From assembly GCF_022760755.1 (NCBI RefSeq), contig NZ_JAIVFP010000001.1, forward strand, positions 2,088,001 through 2,152,000: a stretch of 64,000 bases of DNA. Reading direction: 5' to 3'. The notes under the pieces are model-generated. The model saw only the letters and a program-made list of their open reading frames with translations, ran no database searches and was not told the DNA's origin. Below, piece by piece: positions 9,280-16,567 of this stretch; the first letter of the stretch is position 1; the number at the start of each line of letters is the position of its first letter. Both the position numbers and the translations under genes were made by a program. The DNA comes from Candidatus Rhodoblastus alkanivorans. Lineage in GTDB: Bacteria > Pseudomonadota > Alphaproteobacteria > Rhizobiales > Beijerinckiaceae.

Positions 9280-9704
9280 TAAGGGCGAAAGCAGGAGTTT
9301 CCAGAGCGAGAACACGCTTTTAAGCTGAACAAAGGGTTAAGCGCAAACTGCGCATTCCTCATGTCGCCATTCGAATTCCGGCTTTGGGCGGATTCCAGTC
9401 TTAGCCTGAAAGTCAGATCTCGGATTTACGTCCGCCGGATGGGCGCCGCCGACGTTCATGTCAGACAGCAGCGTCGGGGGGCTTGACGCTTGCTCCCGGC
9501 GATTGTACGGATGCCCTTCATTCGCGCTTGCCTGACAGGCGCGAAAGTTTTTCGCACCCGTGACTGCTCCTTTCAAAGTGAGCTGTCTGTCGATCTGCAA
9601 TAGCAGGTAGAGGAGGGCGTGTTCCACCCGCGCGGCGGGGGGACGCTTTTCGCGCCGTTTTCGCGGCGGCGGGCTGTCCTCATGCTGCTTCATTGAGGAC
9701 AGAA
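9280..9704. other. Intergenic leader region between murI and rpsD
   Basis: This 425-base gap between divergent genes holds no gene I can support. A minus-strand frame here (9337-9726) runs into rpsD and looks like random translation. A promoter-like pair, TTGACG (9483-9488) and TACGGA (9506-9511) with 17 bases between, points towards rpsD. Confidence 0.4.
9483..9511 (+). promoter_or_regulatory. Possible rpsD promoter
   Basis: TTGACG and TACGGA are separated by 17 bases, about 190 bases upstream of rpsD. The -10 element is a weak match, so this is tentative. Confidence 0.25.
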
Positions 9705-10322
9705 ATGACCAAGCGTTCCGAAGCAAAATATAAAATCGACCGCCGTATGGGCCAGAATATCTGGGGTCGCCCGAAGAGCCCGGTCAACCGCCGCGAATAT
9801 GGTCCGGGCCAGCACGGCCAGCGCCGCAAGGGCAAGCTGTCCGACTTCGGCACCCAGCTCAAGGCCAAGCAGAAGCTCAAGGGCTATTATGGCAATATTT
9901 CGGAAAAGCAGTTCCGCAAATATTACGCCGAGGCGATCCGCATGAAGGGCGACTCGGGCGACAACATGATCGGCCTTTTGGAGCGCCGCCTCGATGCCGT
10001 CGTCTATCGCGCCAAATTCGTGCCGACCGTGTTCGCCGCGCGCCAGTTCGTCAACCACGGCCATGTCAAGGTCAATGGCCGCCGCGTCAACATCCCGTCC
10101 TATCTCGTCAAGCCGGGCGACGTGGTCGAGGTCAAGGAAGCCTCTCGCCAGCTGGTGCTGGTGCTCGAATCGGTCGGCCTGGCCGAGCGCGACGTGCCGG
10201 AATATTACGAGGTCGATCATTCCAAGATGACCGCCAAGCTGACCCGCATTCCGCTGCCGAGCGAAGTGCCTTATCCGGTCCAGATGGAGCCGAATCTGGT
10301 CATCGAATTCTATTCGCGGTGA
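9705..10322 (+). CDS. rpsD: 30S ribosomal protein S4
   Basis: Primary 16S rRNA-binding protein that nucleates assembly of the 30S body. The start [16 protein letters not shown], the S4 RNA-binding region ([33 protein letters not shown]) and the C-terminus VIEFYSR are typical. The length of 205 residues is exact for the family. The ATG at 9705 follows a TTGAGGAC ribosome-binding site; an upstream GTG at 9693 is unlikely. It stands alone and ends in a strong terminator, as usual in alphaproteobacteria. Confidence 0.97.
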   Translation: MTKRSEAKYKIDRRMGQNIWGRPKSPVNRREYGPGQHGQRRKGKLSDFGTQLKAKQKLKGYYGNISEKQFRKYYAEAIRMKGDSGDNMIGLLERRLDAVVYRAKFVPTVFAARQFVNHGHVKVNGRRVNIPSYLVKPGDVVEVKEASRQLVLVLESVGLAERDVPEYYEVDHSKMTAKLTRIPLPSEVPYPVQMEPNLVIEFYSR

Positions 10323-10369
10323 CGTCCGCCCGCTCGAGCGGTCGCGACTTATCCGTCAAACATGCGAAG

Positions 10370-10394
10370 GCCGCTCCTTTTGGGGCGGCTTTTT
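10370..10394 (+). terminator. Terminator of rpsD
   Basis: GCCGCTCC (10370-10377) and GGGGCGGC (10382-10389) form a hairpin with a TTTT loop, followed by T5. Confidence 0.85.
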
Positions 10395-10403
10395 CGTTGG
10401 GCG

Positions 10404-10619
10404 TTACGGGTCGAGCCGCTTGCGTTCGCGCAATTGAGCGGTGTCGCACCTTTCGCGCTGGATCATGTGCCAGACGACGACCACGGCGAGAAGGACGCCG
10501 TCGGTGATCATGATTTTGGCGAAGGTTTCAGGGGGCCATGGCTGGAGCCAGAGCTGTGCCAGCACGACCGCGGCGCCGGCGAGGAACAGCCCAAAGCCTG
10601 CCGCCAACGTCCAGCTCAT
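10404..10619 (-). CDS. Small two-helix membrane protein
   Basis: A 71-residue protein with two hydrophobic segments (GFGLFLAGAAVVLAQLWL and DGVLLAVVVVWHMI) and a basic C-terminal tail (RERKRLDP). Its ATG overlaps the stop of the YbjQ-type gene upstream by four bases (ATGA), so the two are co-translated. Its function is unknown; a membrane role tied to the partner protein is an inference. Confidence 0.6.
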   Translation of the reverse strand: MSWTLAAGFGLFLAGAAVVLAQLWLQPWPPETFAKIMITDGVLLAVVVVWHMIQRERCDTAQLRERKRLDP

Positions 10620-10951
10620 GAACGCGCCTCTTCCACGACCACGGCGGTCCCGTAACAGATGACTTCGGTGACGCCGTTCATGATTTCATTGGCGTCATAG
10701 CGCATCATCACGATGGCGTTGGCGCCGTTGGCCTCGGCGTGATCGCACATCATCTCGTAGGATTGGGTGCGGGTGCGCTCGCACAGATTGGTATAAACGG
10801 TGATATTGCCGCCGAACAGGGTCTGCAGAACGCCGGCGACATTGCCGACGAGCGAGCGCGAGCGCACGACAATGCCGCGCACGACGCCGATATTGCGGGT
10901 CGCACGGTAGCCAGGCAGTTCGAGGCCGGTCGTGACCATATTGGGCTGCAT
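10616..10951 (-). CDS. YbjQ/UPF0145 family protein
   Basis: A 111-residue protein of the heavy-metal-binding-like YbjQ family (UPF0145). Features are the start VTTGLELPGYRATRNIGVVRG, the YTNLCERTR region, and the C-terminal AEANGANAIVMMRYDA and EVICYGTAVVV stretches. Members form pentameric rings of unclear function. It is followed by a co-translated small membrane protein. Confidence 0.85.
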   Translation of the reverse strand: MQPNMVTTGLELPGYRATRNIGVVRGIVVRSRSLVGNVAGVLQTLFGGNITVYTNLCERTRTQSYEMMCDHAEANGANAIVMMRYDANEIMNGVTEVICYGTAVVVEEARS

Positions 10952-11108
10952 GATTTTTCCCCCGGCATGCGATCATAGAGGCCGGCGGTTTGTGGCGCCA
11001 GCGCAAAGGATTTGTCCGCGGGACGTCGTACAGGCTTTTATGGAGAAAAAGTTTCGGCGCAGTGGCGGGCGTCCGTCGGCGGCCATTCTTGCGGGGCTGC
11101 ACGAGAAC

Positions 11109-11140
11109 GGCCCCGTCGCATGCTGCGTACGGGGCCTTTT
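11109..11140 (+). terminator. Orphan Rho-independent terminator
   Basis: GGCCCCGT (11109-11116) pairs with ACGGGGCC (11129-11136), followed by TTTT and ATT. The T-run is only on the plus strand, yet no plus-strand gene lies upstream, so it may end a small RNA or a very short gene. Confidence 0.6.
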
Positions 11141-11433
11141 ATTCGCTCGAAGCGAATTCCGATGACTATCAGAAGCTGAGGCGGCCTGTGCCGCTATGAA
11201 ATTCGAAATGTTGCGATGATTGGCGTCTCCCGTCAAAAAAGCCAATTCCGAACACTTCCGCCCTGCAGTGACGTCAAAACGCCGTGCCGAGGCGGGAATT
11301 GCCGGAAGAGGCGCGCTGAGGTGGAGTCATCTTTCCCCGTTTTCCAATTCTCATCGCAAGCGCGCCCGGATTGCGAGCCATGCCCGTATCGGCGGCCTGC
11401 ATGCGATACCGAATGGTCGAACAGCCTAAGGGA

Positions 11434-11544
11434 TCAAGGCATTTTAAGTCTTGTCACGTTATGGCTGGATTCGATCGGGTTGTTGCCCGCCAAACGGGTT
11501 CGTAGCCCGTCGACGATCTCCTTGATCTTAAAGCGGCTACGCAC
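11434..11544 (-). pseudogene. 36-residue open frame, possible gene remnant
   Basis: From a GTG at 11544 the minus strand encodes a 36-residue peptide that looks like natural protein (RFKIKEIVDGLRTRLAGNN, then ending VTRLKMP and stop). An in-frame stop lies three codons before the GTG. It could be the C-terminal remnant of a larger gene or a small protein. No family is recognised. Confidence 0.3.
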
Positions 11545-11725
11545 GTCTTTCGATCAAGGCTGCAACACGTTGAGTTTGGCGCCTTTTTTTCCAGCGTCAA
11601 TAGATTATTTCACGATTGCGTCATCGATCCTCCGCGAACTTTGCCGCGAAAATGGCGACACAGCGGCGTCGTCCGCCTCTGTTCCTCGCGGTTTCGCGCG
11701 CCTTGCGCGGCATGACGTCGCGGCG

Positions 11726-11893
11726 TCAGTTGGCCAGGTCGTTCGCCACCGAGGTGAATTTGGTCGTCAAACTCGTTCCGACAATGCCCATGGCGGCAAC
11801 GCAGGCCACGGCGATCAGGGACGCGATGAAAGCGTATTCGATGGACGTCGCCCCCGATTTAGCGCCAAGGAATTCCAGAATCAGTTTTCGCAT
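11726..11893 (-). CDS. Flp/Fap-type pilin
   Basis: Prepilin of the Tad/Flp type IVb pilus family, 55 residues. The short basic leader (MRKLILEFLGAKSG) precedes the Flp processing and assembly motif ATSIEYAFIASLIAVA, with the expected G/A cleavage, Glu5 and Tyr6. One hydrophobic helix makes up most of the mature pilin. The start at 11893 has AAGGA upstream. No cpa/tad assembly genes are in the window, so it is an orphan pilin here. Confidence 0.88.
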   Translation of the reverse strand: MRKLILEFLGAKSGATSIEYAFIASLIAVACVAAMGIVGTSLTTKFTSVANDLAN

Positions 11894-12040
11894 CGCTGCG
11901 AGTCCTTGTTTGGGTGGGTGACACCGGGTTGCGAAACGTTTACGAATGTGGCCGAAAATAACCACAGGTTGATTAATGCGGCGTCGCCTGCTCAGGGTTG
12001 CGCCTTTTCCTCTCGGGCCGCCGTTCGATTTCCTGCGCAA

Positions 12041-12615
12041 ACTTCGAACTCGATTCGCGCATTCATCGTCGGGCGTCCTTTTCGGTCGGCGGCGCCCGTC
12101 TTGGGCCGTCCGACCAGAACAAATTGGCGTCGAAAGCTGTGAAGAACCTTAACGGCGAGGGCGCACAATGCGTTTGAGCGGCCTTTTTTGGCGTGTAACT
12201 AAACCTAGCGTCGCCACACCCTTGTGACGAACGCGTTGCGCGGGTTAACGGCCATTAGAATCTGCTGGGCGGATGGACAGATGGCGCCGCCTCCGGCAAG
12301 GCCAGCAAAAGCGGCGGCTCCGGCGCCGGAGAGGGCAGAGCGGCGCCGGAGCCGCCAGTCCGAAACGCGGGAGATGGGGACCGCGGCCCGGACAAGACGA
12401 TGACCCGCCGCCTTGGGCGGGACGAGGCCTGAATTTCCACGCACGGGGCTGACGCCTCGGCGCGCGGCGATTAGTATGGACGTTCGTGACGCCAATCGGG
12501 GAAACTGGCGGCGCATCGTAGTTTATTGAGGTTTCATATTGCCGTAAGACTAAGTCTAAAATGGTCTTGTGGCAAGTATAATTTCCGCGCGTCGCGCGGT
12601 TCTGGCGGGTCGGAC
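12041..12615. other. Intergenic region upstream of modE
   Basis: No gene is supported between the pilin upstream region and modE. The stretch holds a very strong hairpin (12313-12356). Minus-strand frames at 12205-12516 are low-complexity readings of GC-rich DNA without family character. Confidence 0.4.
12313..12356. repeat. Perfect 16-bp inverted repeat with 12-base loop
   Basis: GGCGGCTCCGGCGCCG (12313-12328) is exactly complementary to 12341-12356. There is no T-run on the plus side; on the minus strand it is followed by GCTTTTGC, so it might act as a weak minus-strand terminator. Confidence 0.85.
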
Positions 12616-13407
12616 ATGACAGGCAACAAAATCAACGCTCTTCTCGCGTTGCACAGCGAAGGGCGTTTTCTGGTCGGCCATGAGCGCGTCAAGCTGCTCG
12701 AAAAGGTGGCGGAACTCGGCAGCATCGCCAAGGCGGCGAAGGCGACCGGCTTCAGCTACAAGACCGCGTGGGATTCGGTCAATGCGGTCAATAACCTCCT
12801 GCCGACGCCGGCCTTCCTTACCAGGCCTGGTGGGCGCTCAGGCGGCGGCGCGGAGGTCACCGAGGAGGGCCGCCGGCTCATCGCGACCTTTCACAGGCTC
12901 GAAGAGAAGCTCTCGCGCATTTCCAATCTGATCGCCGAAGAAGGGCTTGAAGGACAGGAGGAGGCCTTCCTTTGGACGCTTGGCGCCCGTATCTCGGCGC
13001 GCAACGTTTTCCAGACCGAGGTCAGCCATGTCAAACGCTGGCCGGTGGACGTCGAGATCACCCTGAAATTCGCCGAAGGCCAGAAATTCCTGGCGATCGT
13101 CACCAATGAGGCCGCCGACGACCTCGAACTCGCGGTAGGCAAGAAAGCGCTGGCGCTGGTAAAATCCTCCTTCATTCGGCTCTATGCGCCGCAGAACGCG
13201 CCGCGGGACGACCGCAACGCCTTCATCGGCGAAGTCACCGACCGCACCGACGCCGAGCGCAACACCGAAATTCGGCTGGACATTGGCCACGGCAAGACGT
13301 TACACGCCGTTGTGCCGCGTCAGACGGCGGAAGACCTCGGCCTGGAGGTGGGCGCAAAGGCCGCAGCGACTTTCGATCCGAGCCAGGTGATATTGGCCGT
13401 CAACTGA
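12616..13407 (+). CDS. modE: Molybdate-responsive regulator ModE
   Basis: DNA-binding regulator that senses molybdate. The N-terminal winged helix-turn-helix reads ELGSIAKAAKATGFSYKTAW, followed by TRPGGRSGGGAEVTEEG, which is diagnostic for ModE. The C-terminal half has two molybdate-binding TOBE/MOP domains (starting near ISARNVFQ and YAPQNAPRDD). The ATG at 12616 gives 263 residues, normal for full-length ModE; an open stretch back to 12526 has no family match. No modABC transporter is nearby; the next gene, 35 bases on, is an Nramp-like transporter. Confidence 0.92.
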   Translation: MTGNKINALLALHSEGRFLVGHERVKLLEKVAELGSIAKAAKATGFSYKTAWDSVNAVNNLLPTPAFLTRPGGRSGGGAEVTEEGRRLIATFHRLEEKLSRISNLIAEEGLEGQEEAFLWTLGARISARNVFQTEVSHVKRWPVDVEITLKFAEGQKFLAIVTNEAADDLELAVGKKALALVKSSFIRLYAPQNAPRDDRNAFIGEVTDRTDAERNTEIRLDIGHGKTLHAVVPRQTAEDLGLEVGAKAAATFDPSQVILAVN

Positions 13408-13442
13408 CGCGCGGAAATCTGCAATACAAGCGAAAGCTCCGG

Positions 13443-14702
13443 ATGGATTCACAAGCGGGCGGCGCCGCCGCGAGGGGGCATTCCTTTCTTCATCATCTCG
13501 CGGCCTGGGGACCTGGCCTGCTGGTGATGCTCGCCGACACCGACGCCGGCAATGTCGTGACCGCCGCCCAGGCCGGAGCGCAGTGGAACTTTCGCCTGCT
13601 GCCGCTGATCTTCGCGCTGATCCCGGCGCTCTATCTGGTGCAGGAACTGGCGGCGCGTCTCGGCCTGTTCGGGCGCGCGGGCTTCGGCGAAATGATCCGC
13701 GCGCGCTTTGGCAAGACCGCGGCTCTGCTGGCGCTCGCCGGCCTTGCGCTCGCGGCCTTCGGCACCCTGGTCACGGAATTCACCGGCGTCGCCGGCGTCG
13801 GCGAGCTTTATGGCGTCTCGCGCGACATCTCGCTCCCGGCGACGGCCTTTGCTTTGCTTGCGGTCGCCGCGACCGGGTCCTACCGCAAGGTGGAGCAGGC
13901 CGCTCTCAGCGTCGGCCTGTTCGAATTCGCCTTTCTGGTCGTCGCCTGGAAGGCGCGCCCCCATCCGTTGGCCGTGGTCCGCGATTTCTTTCACGCGCCG
14001 CTCACCGACCGAAGCTTTCTGTTCCTCGCCGCCGCCATCGTCGGTTCGGTCTTCAATCCCTGGATGGTGTTTTACCAGCAGGCCGCGACGGCGCGGCGCA
14101 AGATCGATCCGGAGGAATTCTCCGTCGTGCGCGCCGATACCGCCGCAGGCGCGGTCCTCACCCAGGCCTTGACGGGCGCCGTTTTGATCGCGGCGGCGGC
14201 GGCGCTTTACACCGGGGACAAGGGCCACAGCCTCGACAGCATCGGGCAGGTCGGGGAGGCGCTGACCGCCGCGCTCGGGCGCGACAGCGGGATGCTGGTC
14301 TATAGTCTCGGGGTGCTGGGGGCGTCTTTCGCGGCGGCGATCGTCGCCTCGCTCGCCTTGTCCTGGGGCGTCGCCGAAGTGTTTTCAGCCAGGAGAATCG
14401 ATGCAGGCGCCGAGGGCGCCGGCCTTTTCGACTCGCGTCGCTACATGGCGCTTTATGTCGTGAGCGTCGGCGCTGCGGCGGCGCTGGTGGGCTTTTCGCA
14501 CGATCTGGTCTGGCTCAATATCGCGACCCAGGTCGGCAATGCCCTGCTGTTTCCGCTGATCGTCGGGTTGCTGATCGCTCTGGCGGCCAAGGCGCTGGCG
14601 CCGCCGTTGCGCCTGCGCGGGTTGCGGCTCGCGGTCATGATCTTTCTCGCGGCCAGCGTGGCGGTGATCGGCGTGATCGGCGCAGCCGCCGCCGTGTCCT
14701 GA
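13443..14702 (+). CDS. Nramp-like (SLC11-related) divalent metal transporter with altered binding site
   Basis: Polytopic inner-membrane protein of 419 residues with about 11 helices in the APC/LeuT-type Nramp fold. The unwound TM1 motif is DADAGN-like (DTDAGN, residues 32-37), keeping the Asp and Asn metal ligands of DPGN. In TM6 the usual MPH motif is replaced by GSVFNPWMVF (residues 201-210), so the coordinating Met becomes Asn205 and the His becomes Trp207. That pattern points to an Nramp-related clade rather than a classical MntH. Starts at 13443 just after modE and may be co-transcribed with it and the cupin gene. Confidence 0.8.
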   Translation: MDSQAGGAAARGHSFLHHLAAWGPGLLVMLADTDAGNVVTAAQAGAQWNFRLLPLIFALIPALYLVQELAARLGLFGRAGFGEMIRARFGKTAALLALAGLALAAFGTLVTEFTGVAGVGELYGVSRDISLPATAFALLAVAATGSYRKVEQAALSVGLFEFAFLVVAWKARPHPLAVVRDFFHAPLTDRSFLFLAAAIVGSVFNPWMVFYQQAATARRKIDPEEFSVVRADTAAGAVLTQALTGAVLIAAAAALYTGDKGHSLDSIGQVGEALTAALGRDSGMLVYSLGVLGASFAAAIVASLALSWGVAEVFSARRIDAGAEGAGLFDSRRYMALYVVSVGAAAALVGFSHDLVWLNIATQVGNALLFPLIVGLLIALAAKALAPPLRLRGLRLAVMIFLAASVAVIGVIGAAAAVS

Positions 14703-14709
14703 GGCCGCC

Positions 14710-15048
14710 ATGCCCAAGGCCGGCAATTTCTTCGCCGATCTTCCCGACGCGAGCGAGGGCGAGGCGACCCAGATTCTCGCCGCCTTTCCCGGCGCGCGGG
14801 TCGAACGGATTGTGTCGCTGGGGCAGGCGAGTCCGCCCGGCTTCTGGTACGATCAGGCCTGGACCGAATGGGTGGTCGTGCTTTCGGGCGGGGCCGGCCT
14901 GCTGATCGAGGGCGAGGACGCGCCGCGCGCTTTGCGGCCCGGTGATTTTCTGGAAATTCCCGCCCACGTTCGCCATCGTGTCGAATGGACCGAGGCTGGG
15001 CAGCCGACCATCTGGCTGGCGGTGCATGGTGAACGAATCCCTGCCTGA
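14710..15048 (+). CDS. Small cupin-domain protein
   Basis: A 112-residue single-domain cupin. The beta-barrel motifs are visible: EWVVVLSGGAGLLIEG, then LRPGDFLEIPAHVRHRVEW with the motif-2 histidines. The first motif lacks the usual His pair (WTEWVVVLSGG), so metal binding is uncertain. The gene starts seven bases after the transporter and is probably in its operon. The substrate is unknown. Confidence 0.8.
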   Translation: MPKAGNFFADLPDASEGEATQILAAFPGARVERIVSLGQASPPGFWYDQAWTEWVVVLSGGAGLLIEGEDAPRALRPGDFLEIPAHVRHRVEWTEAGQPTIWLAVHGERIPA

Positions 15049-15227
15049 TCGCGCGAAAAACAGTGCAATCGCCTTACGCATTGTAAAACATGACCAAAAT
15101 CAGCGCGCGCCGGGCGGTATTTGATTAAAATGCGCGGCTTTCCTTTTCGCGGCCCGCAACCCGCCGCGCCCGATGCTCGATCCCGACAAGACGGATGGTT
15201 CGGCTCCGTCGCAGCGGGATGCGGGCC

Positions 15228-15860
15228 ATGTCGAGAATTGCAGCGTTCTTCCTTTCGGCCGCGCTCGTTTTCGCCGGCGGGGCGGCGGAGGCGAGCGGCG
15301 GCCTGCCGACCAGCAGCTTCGCCGTCGTCGGCGGCGAAACCTCGATCCCCTATGGCTGGATCGACTTCTGCCAGCGCCAGCCGCAGGAATGTTCCCAGCC
15401 GGTTCTGCCCTCCCGCGACGTGAAGCTCGACGCCGCGACCTGGCGCGCGCTCAACCATATCAACGCCCAAGTCAACGCGGCGATCGAGCCGGTCTCAAAT
15501 TACGATCATTGGGGCACAATGCTCGATCATTGGGATTATCCGACCGACGGCAAGGGCGATTGCAAGATCTATGCGCTCTATAAGCGCAAGCTTCTGATCG
15601 ACCGCGGCTTTCCCCGTCAGGCGCTGCTCATGACCATCGTCCGCGACCACGAAGGCGAGGGCCACGCCATCCTCACCGTGAAGACCGATCACGGCGATTT
15701 CATTCTCGACAATCTGACCAATAAAATCCGCCCCTGGACCGCGACGGGCTATCGCTTCCTCAAGCGCCAGTCGCAGGAGGACCCCAATGTCTGGGTGTCC
15801 TTCGCCGGCGCCGCGCCGGTGGTGTCGCGCGCCGGGGTGGCGCGGATCAACTATCGGTGA
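15228..15860 (+). CDS. Transglutaminase-like cysteine peptidase (BTLCP family)
   Basis: Secreted bacterial transglutaminase-like cysteine protease. A signal peptide (MSRIAAFFLSAALVFAGGAAEA) is followed by the catalytic triad: Cys in KGDCKIYA, His in GEGHAIL and Asp in ILDNLTN. The mature domain covers most of the 210 residues. Starts at 15219 or 15195 are also in frame; 15228 gives the cleanest signal peptide. The family often occurs with LapD-type adhesion systems, but none is visible here. An IS3 remnant begins right after the stop. Confidence 0.85.
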   Translation: MSRIAAFFLSAALVFAGGAAEASGGLPTSSFAVVGGETSIPYGWIDFCQRQPQECSQPVLPSRDVKLDAATWRALNHINAQVNAAIEPVSNYDHWGTMLDHWDYPTDGKGDCKIYALYKRKLLIDRGFPRQALLMTIVRDHEGEGHAILTVKTDHGDFILDNLTNKIRPWTATGYRFLKRQSQEDPNVWVSFAGAAPVVSRAGVARINYR

Positions 15861-15871
15861 AAATCGAAAAA

Positions 15872-16060
15872 ACCGAGCCCATCGCCAGACGAGTCTTTCG
15901 GACGCTTGACGAGGCCACGGCGGACGTATTCGATTACATGGAGCGTATATACAACACTGTCCGGCGGCGCTCGACCATCGGCTATCTCAGCCCGGTTGAG
16001 TTCGAATGGAAGGTGAAATGAGCTTAACTGACTGTCCATGAAACGGGCGGTGGGCCAATC
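15872..16060 (+). mobile_element. IS3-family remnant: transposase C-terminus and right end
   Basis: The frame ending at the TGA at 16019-16021 encodes the C-terminal end of an IS3-family OrfB integrase, including EATADVFDYMERIYNTVRRR and STIGYLSPVEFE. The sequence that follows (TGTCCATGAAACGGGCGGTG, from about 16033) resembles an IS3-type terminal inverted repeat. The DDE catalytic part and the left end are missing, so this is a scar. Its left border is unclear, between 15860 and about 15875; the right border near 16060 is inferred. Confidence 0.8.
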
Positions 16061-16288
16061 CTCGCCATCGCCGCAGCGCAAGCTTGCGATCTGATCGTTA
16101 TGGGCTCGCATGGCCGCTGCGGTTTCGTGACGCTGGCGCTTGGCGGCGTAACGGAAAAGGTGCTCGCGGACGCGACGGTCCCGGTCCTATTGACGACGAC
16201 CGCACAAGATTTGCTGCGCGGGAGCAGGGAGGACAGTGAAATTGCGAGCAACCACAGCAGCACTGGCCGCTTCTTTGTTTCTTCTTGA
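16055..16288 (+). pseudogene. Universal stress protein, C-terminal fragment
   Basis: From about 16055 the plus frame encodes the C-terminal ATP-binding part of a UspA domain: ACDLIVMGSHGRCGF, LALGGVTEKVLADATVPVLL. The 5' half of the gene (about 80-100 codons) is missing and replaced by the IS3 remnant, which suggests insertion followed by deletion. The last 25 residues after PVLLTTT overlap the start of the next gene and are not Usp-like. Confidence 0.75.
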
Positions 16289-16550
16289 GGCGAACGGCGT
16301 GGCGCTGGCCGCCGGACCCTGGCGCGCAAACCAGGAAAACACGCGCGGCTGGATGCTCATGTCGCCGGAGGAACGGATCGCGCATCAGGCGAAGATTAGG
16401 GGCTTCACCAATTACGAGGACTGCCACGCCTATCAGCTCGCGCATCACCGGCTGATGCAGGAGAGAGCCGCGCAGCTGGGACTGAAACTGCCCGAACGCG
16501 GACGAGACGCATGCGCGCATTTGCGTCCGTCGCCCGATCCTCGCAATTGA
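16236..16550 (+). CDS. Small periplasmic protein with two cysteines, redox operon
   Basis: A 104-residue protein with a signal peptide (MKLRATTAALAASLFLLEAN, cleavage near GVALA-A). The mature part is a helical segment rich in charged and aromatic residues (GWMLMSPEERIAHQAKI, YEDCHAYQLAHHRLMQERA) with Cys63 and Cys93 and several His. The GTG start at 16236 has AGGGAGG upstream. It is followed closely by the ferric-reductase-like gene, so it is probably a periplasmic partner of that membrane flavocytochrome. No named family was recognised. Confidence 0.65.
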   Translation: MKLRATTAALAASLFLLEANGVALAAGPWRANQENTRGWMLMSPEERIAHQAKIRGFTNYEDCHAYQLAHHRLMQERAAQLGLKLPERGRDACAHLRPSPDPRN

Positions 16551-16567
16551 TCGCGCTGGCGGACTTC

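Larger units (their letters stand above)
10952..11725. other. Long intergenic region without a recognised gene
   Basis: This 774-base stretch has no supportable long gene. It contains one plus-directed terminator (11109-11140) with no plus-strand gene before it, and a 36-residue natural-looking minus-strand frame (11434-11544). Plus-strand frames that cross it, including one running to 12142, overlap the Flp pilin antisense and show no protein character. Confidence 0.5.

Noticed and set aside
9337-9726. 129-codon minus-strand frame between murI and rpsD
   Set aside because: It overlaps the rpsD start, has no ribosome-binding site and lacks protein-like composition.
10952-12040. Possible prophage or integrated element next to the empty region
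   Set aside because: There is no integrase, att-like direct repeat or phage gene; only a pilin gene and a terminator were found.
11216-12142. 308-codon plus-strand frame over the Flp pilin region
   Set aside because: It reads antisense through the clear Flp pilin and is full of random-looking residues.
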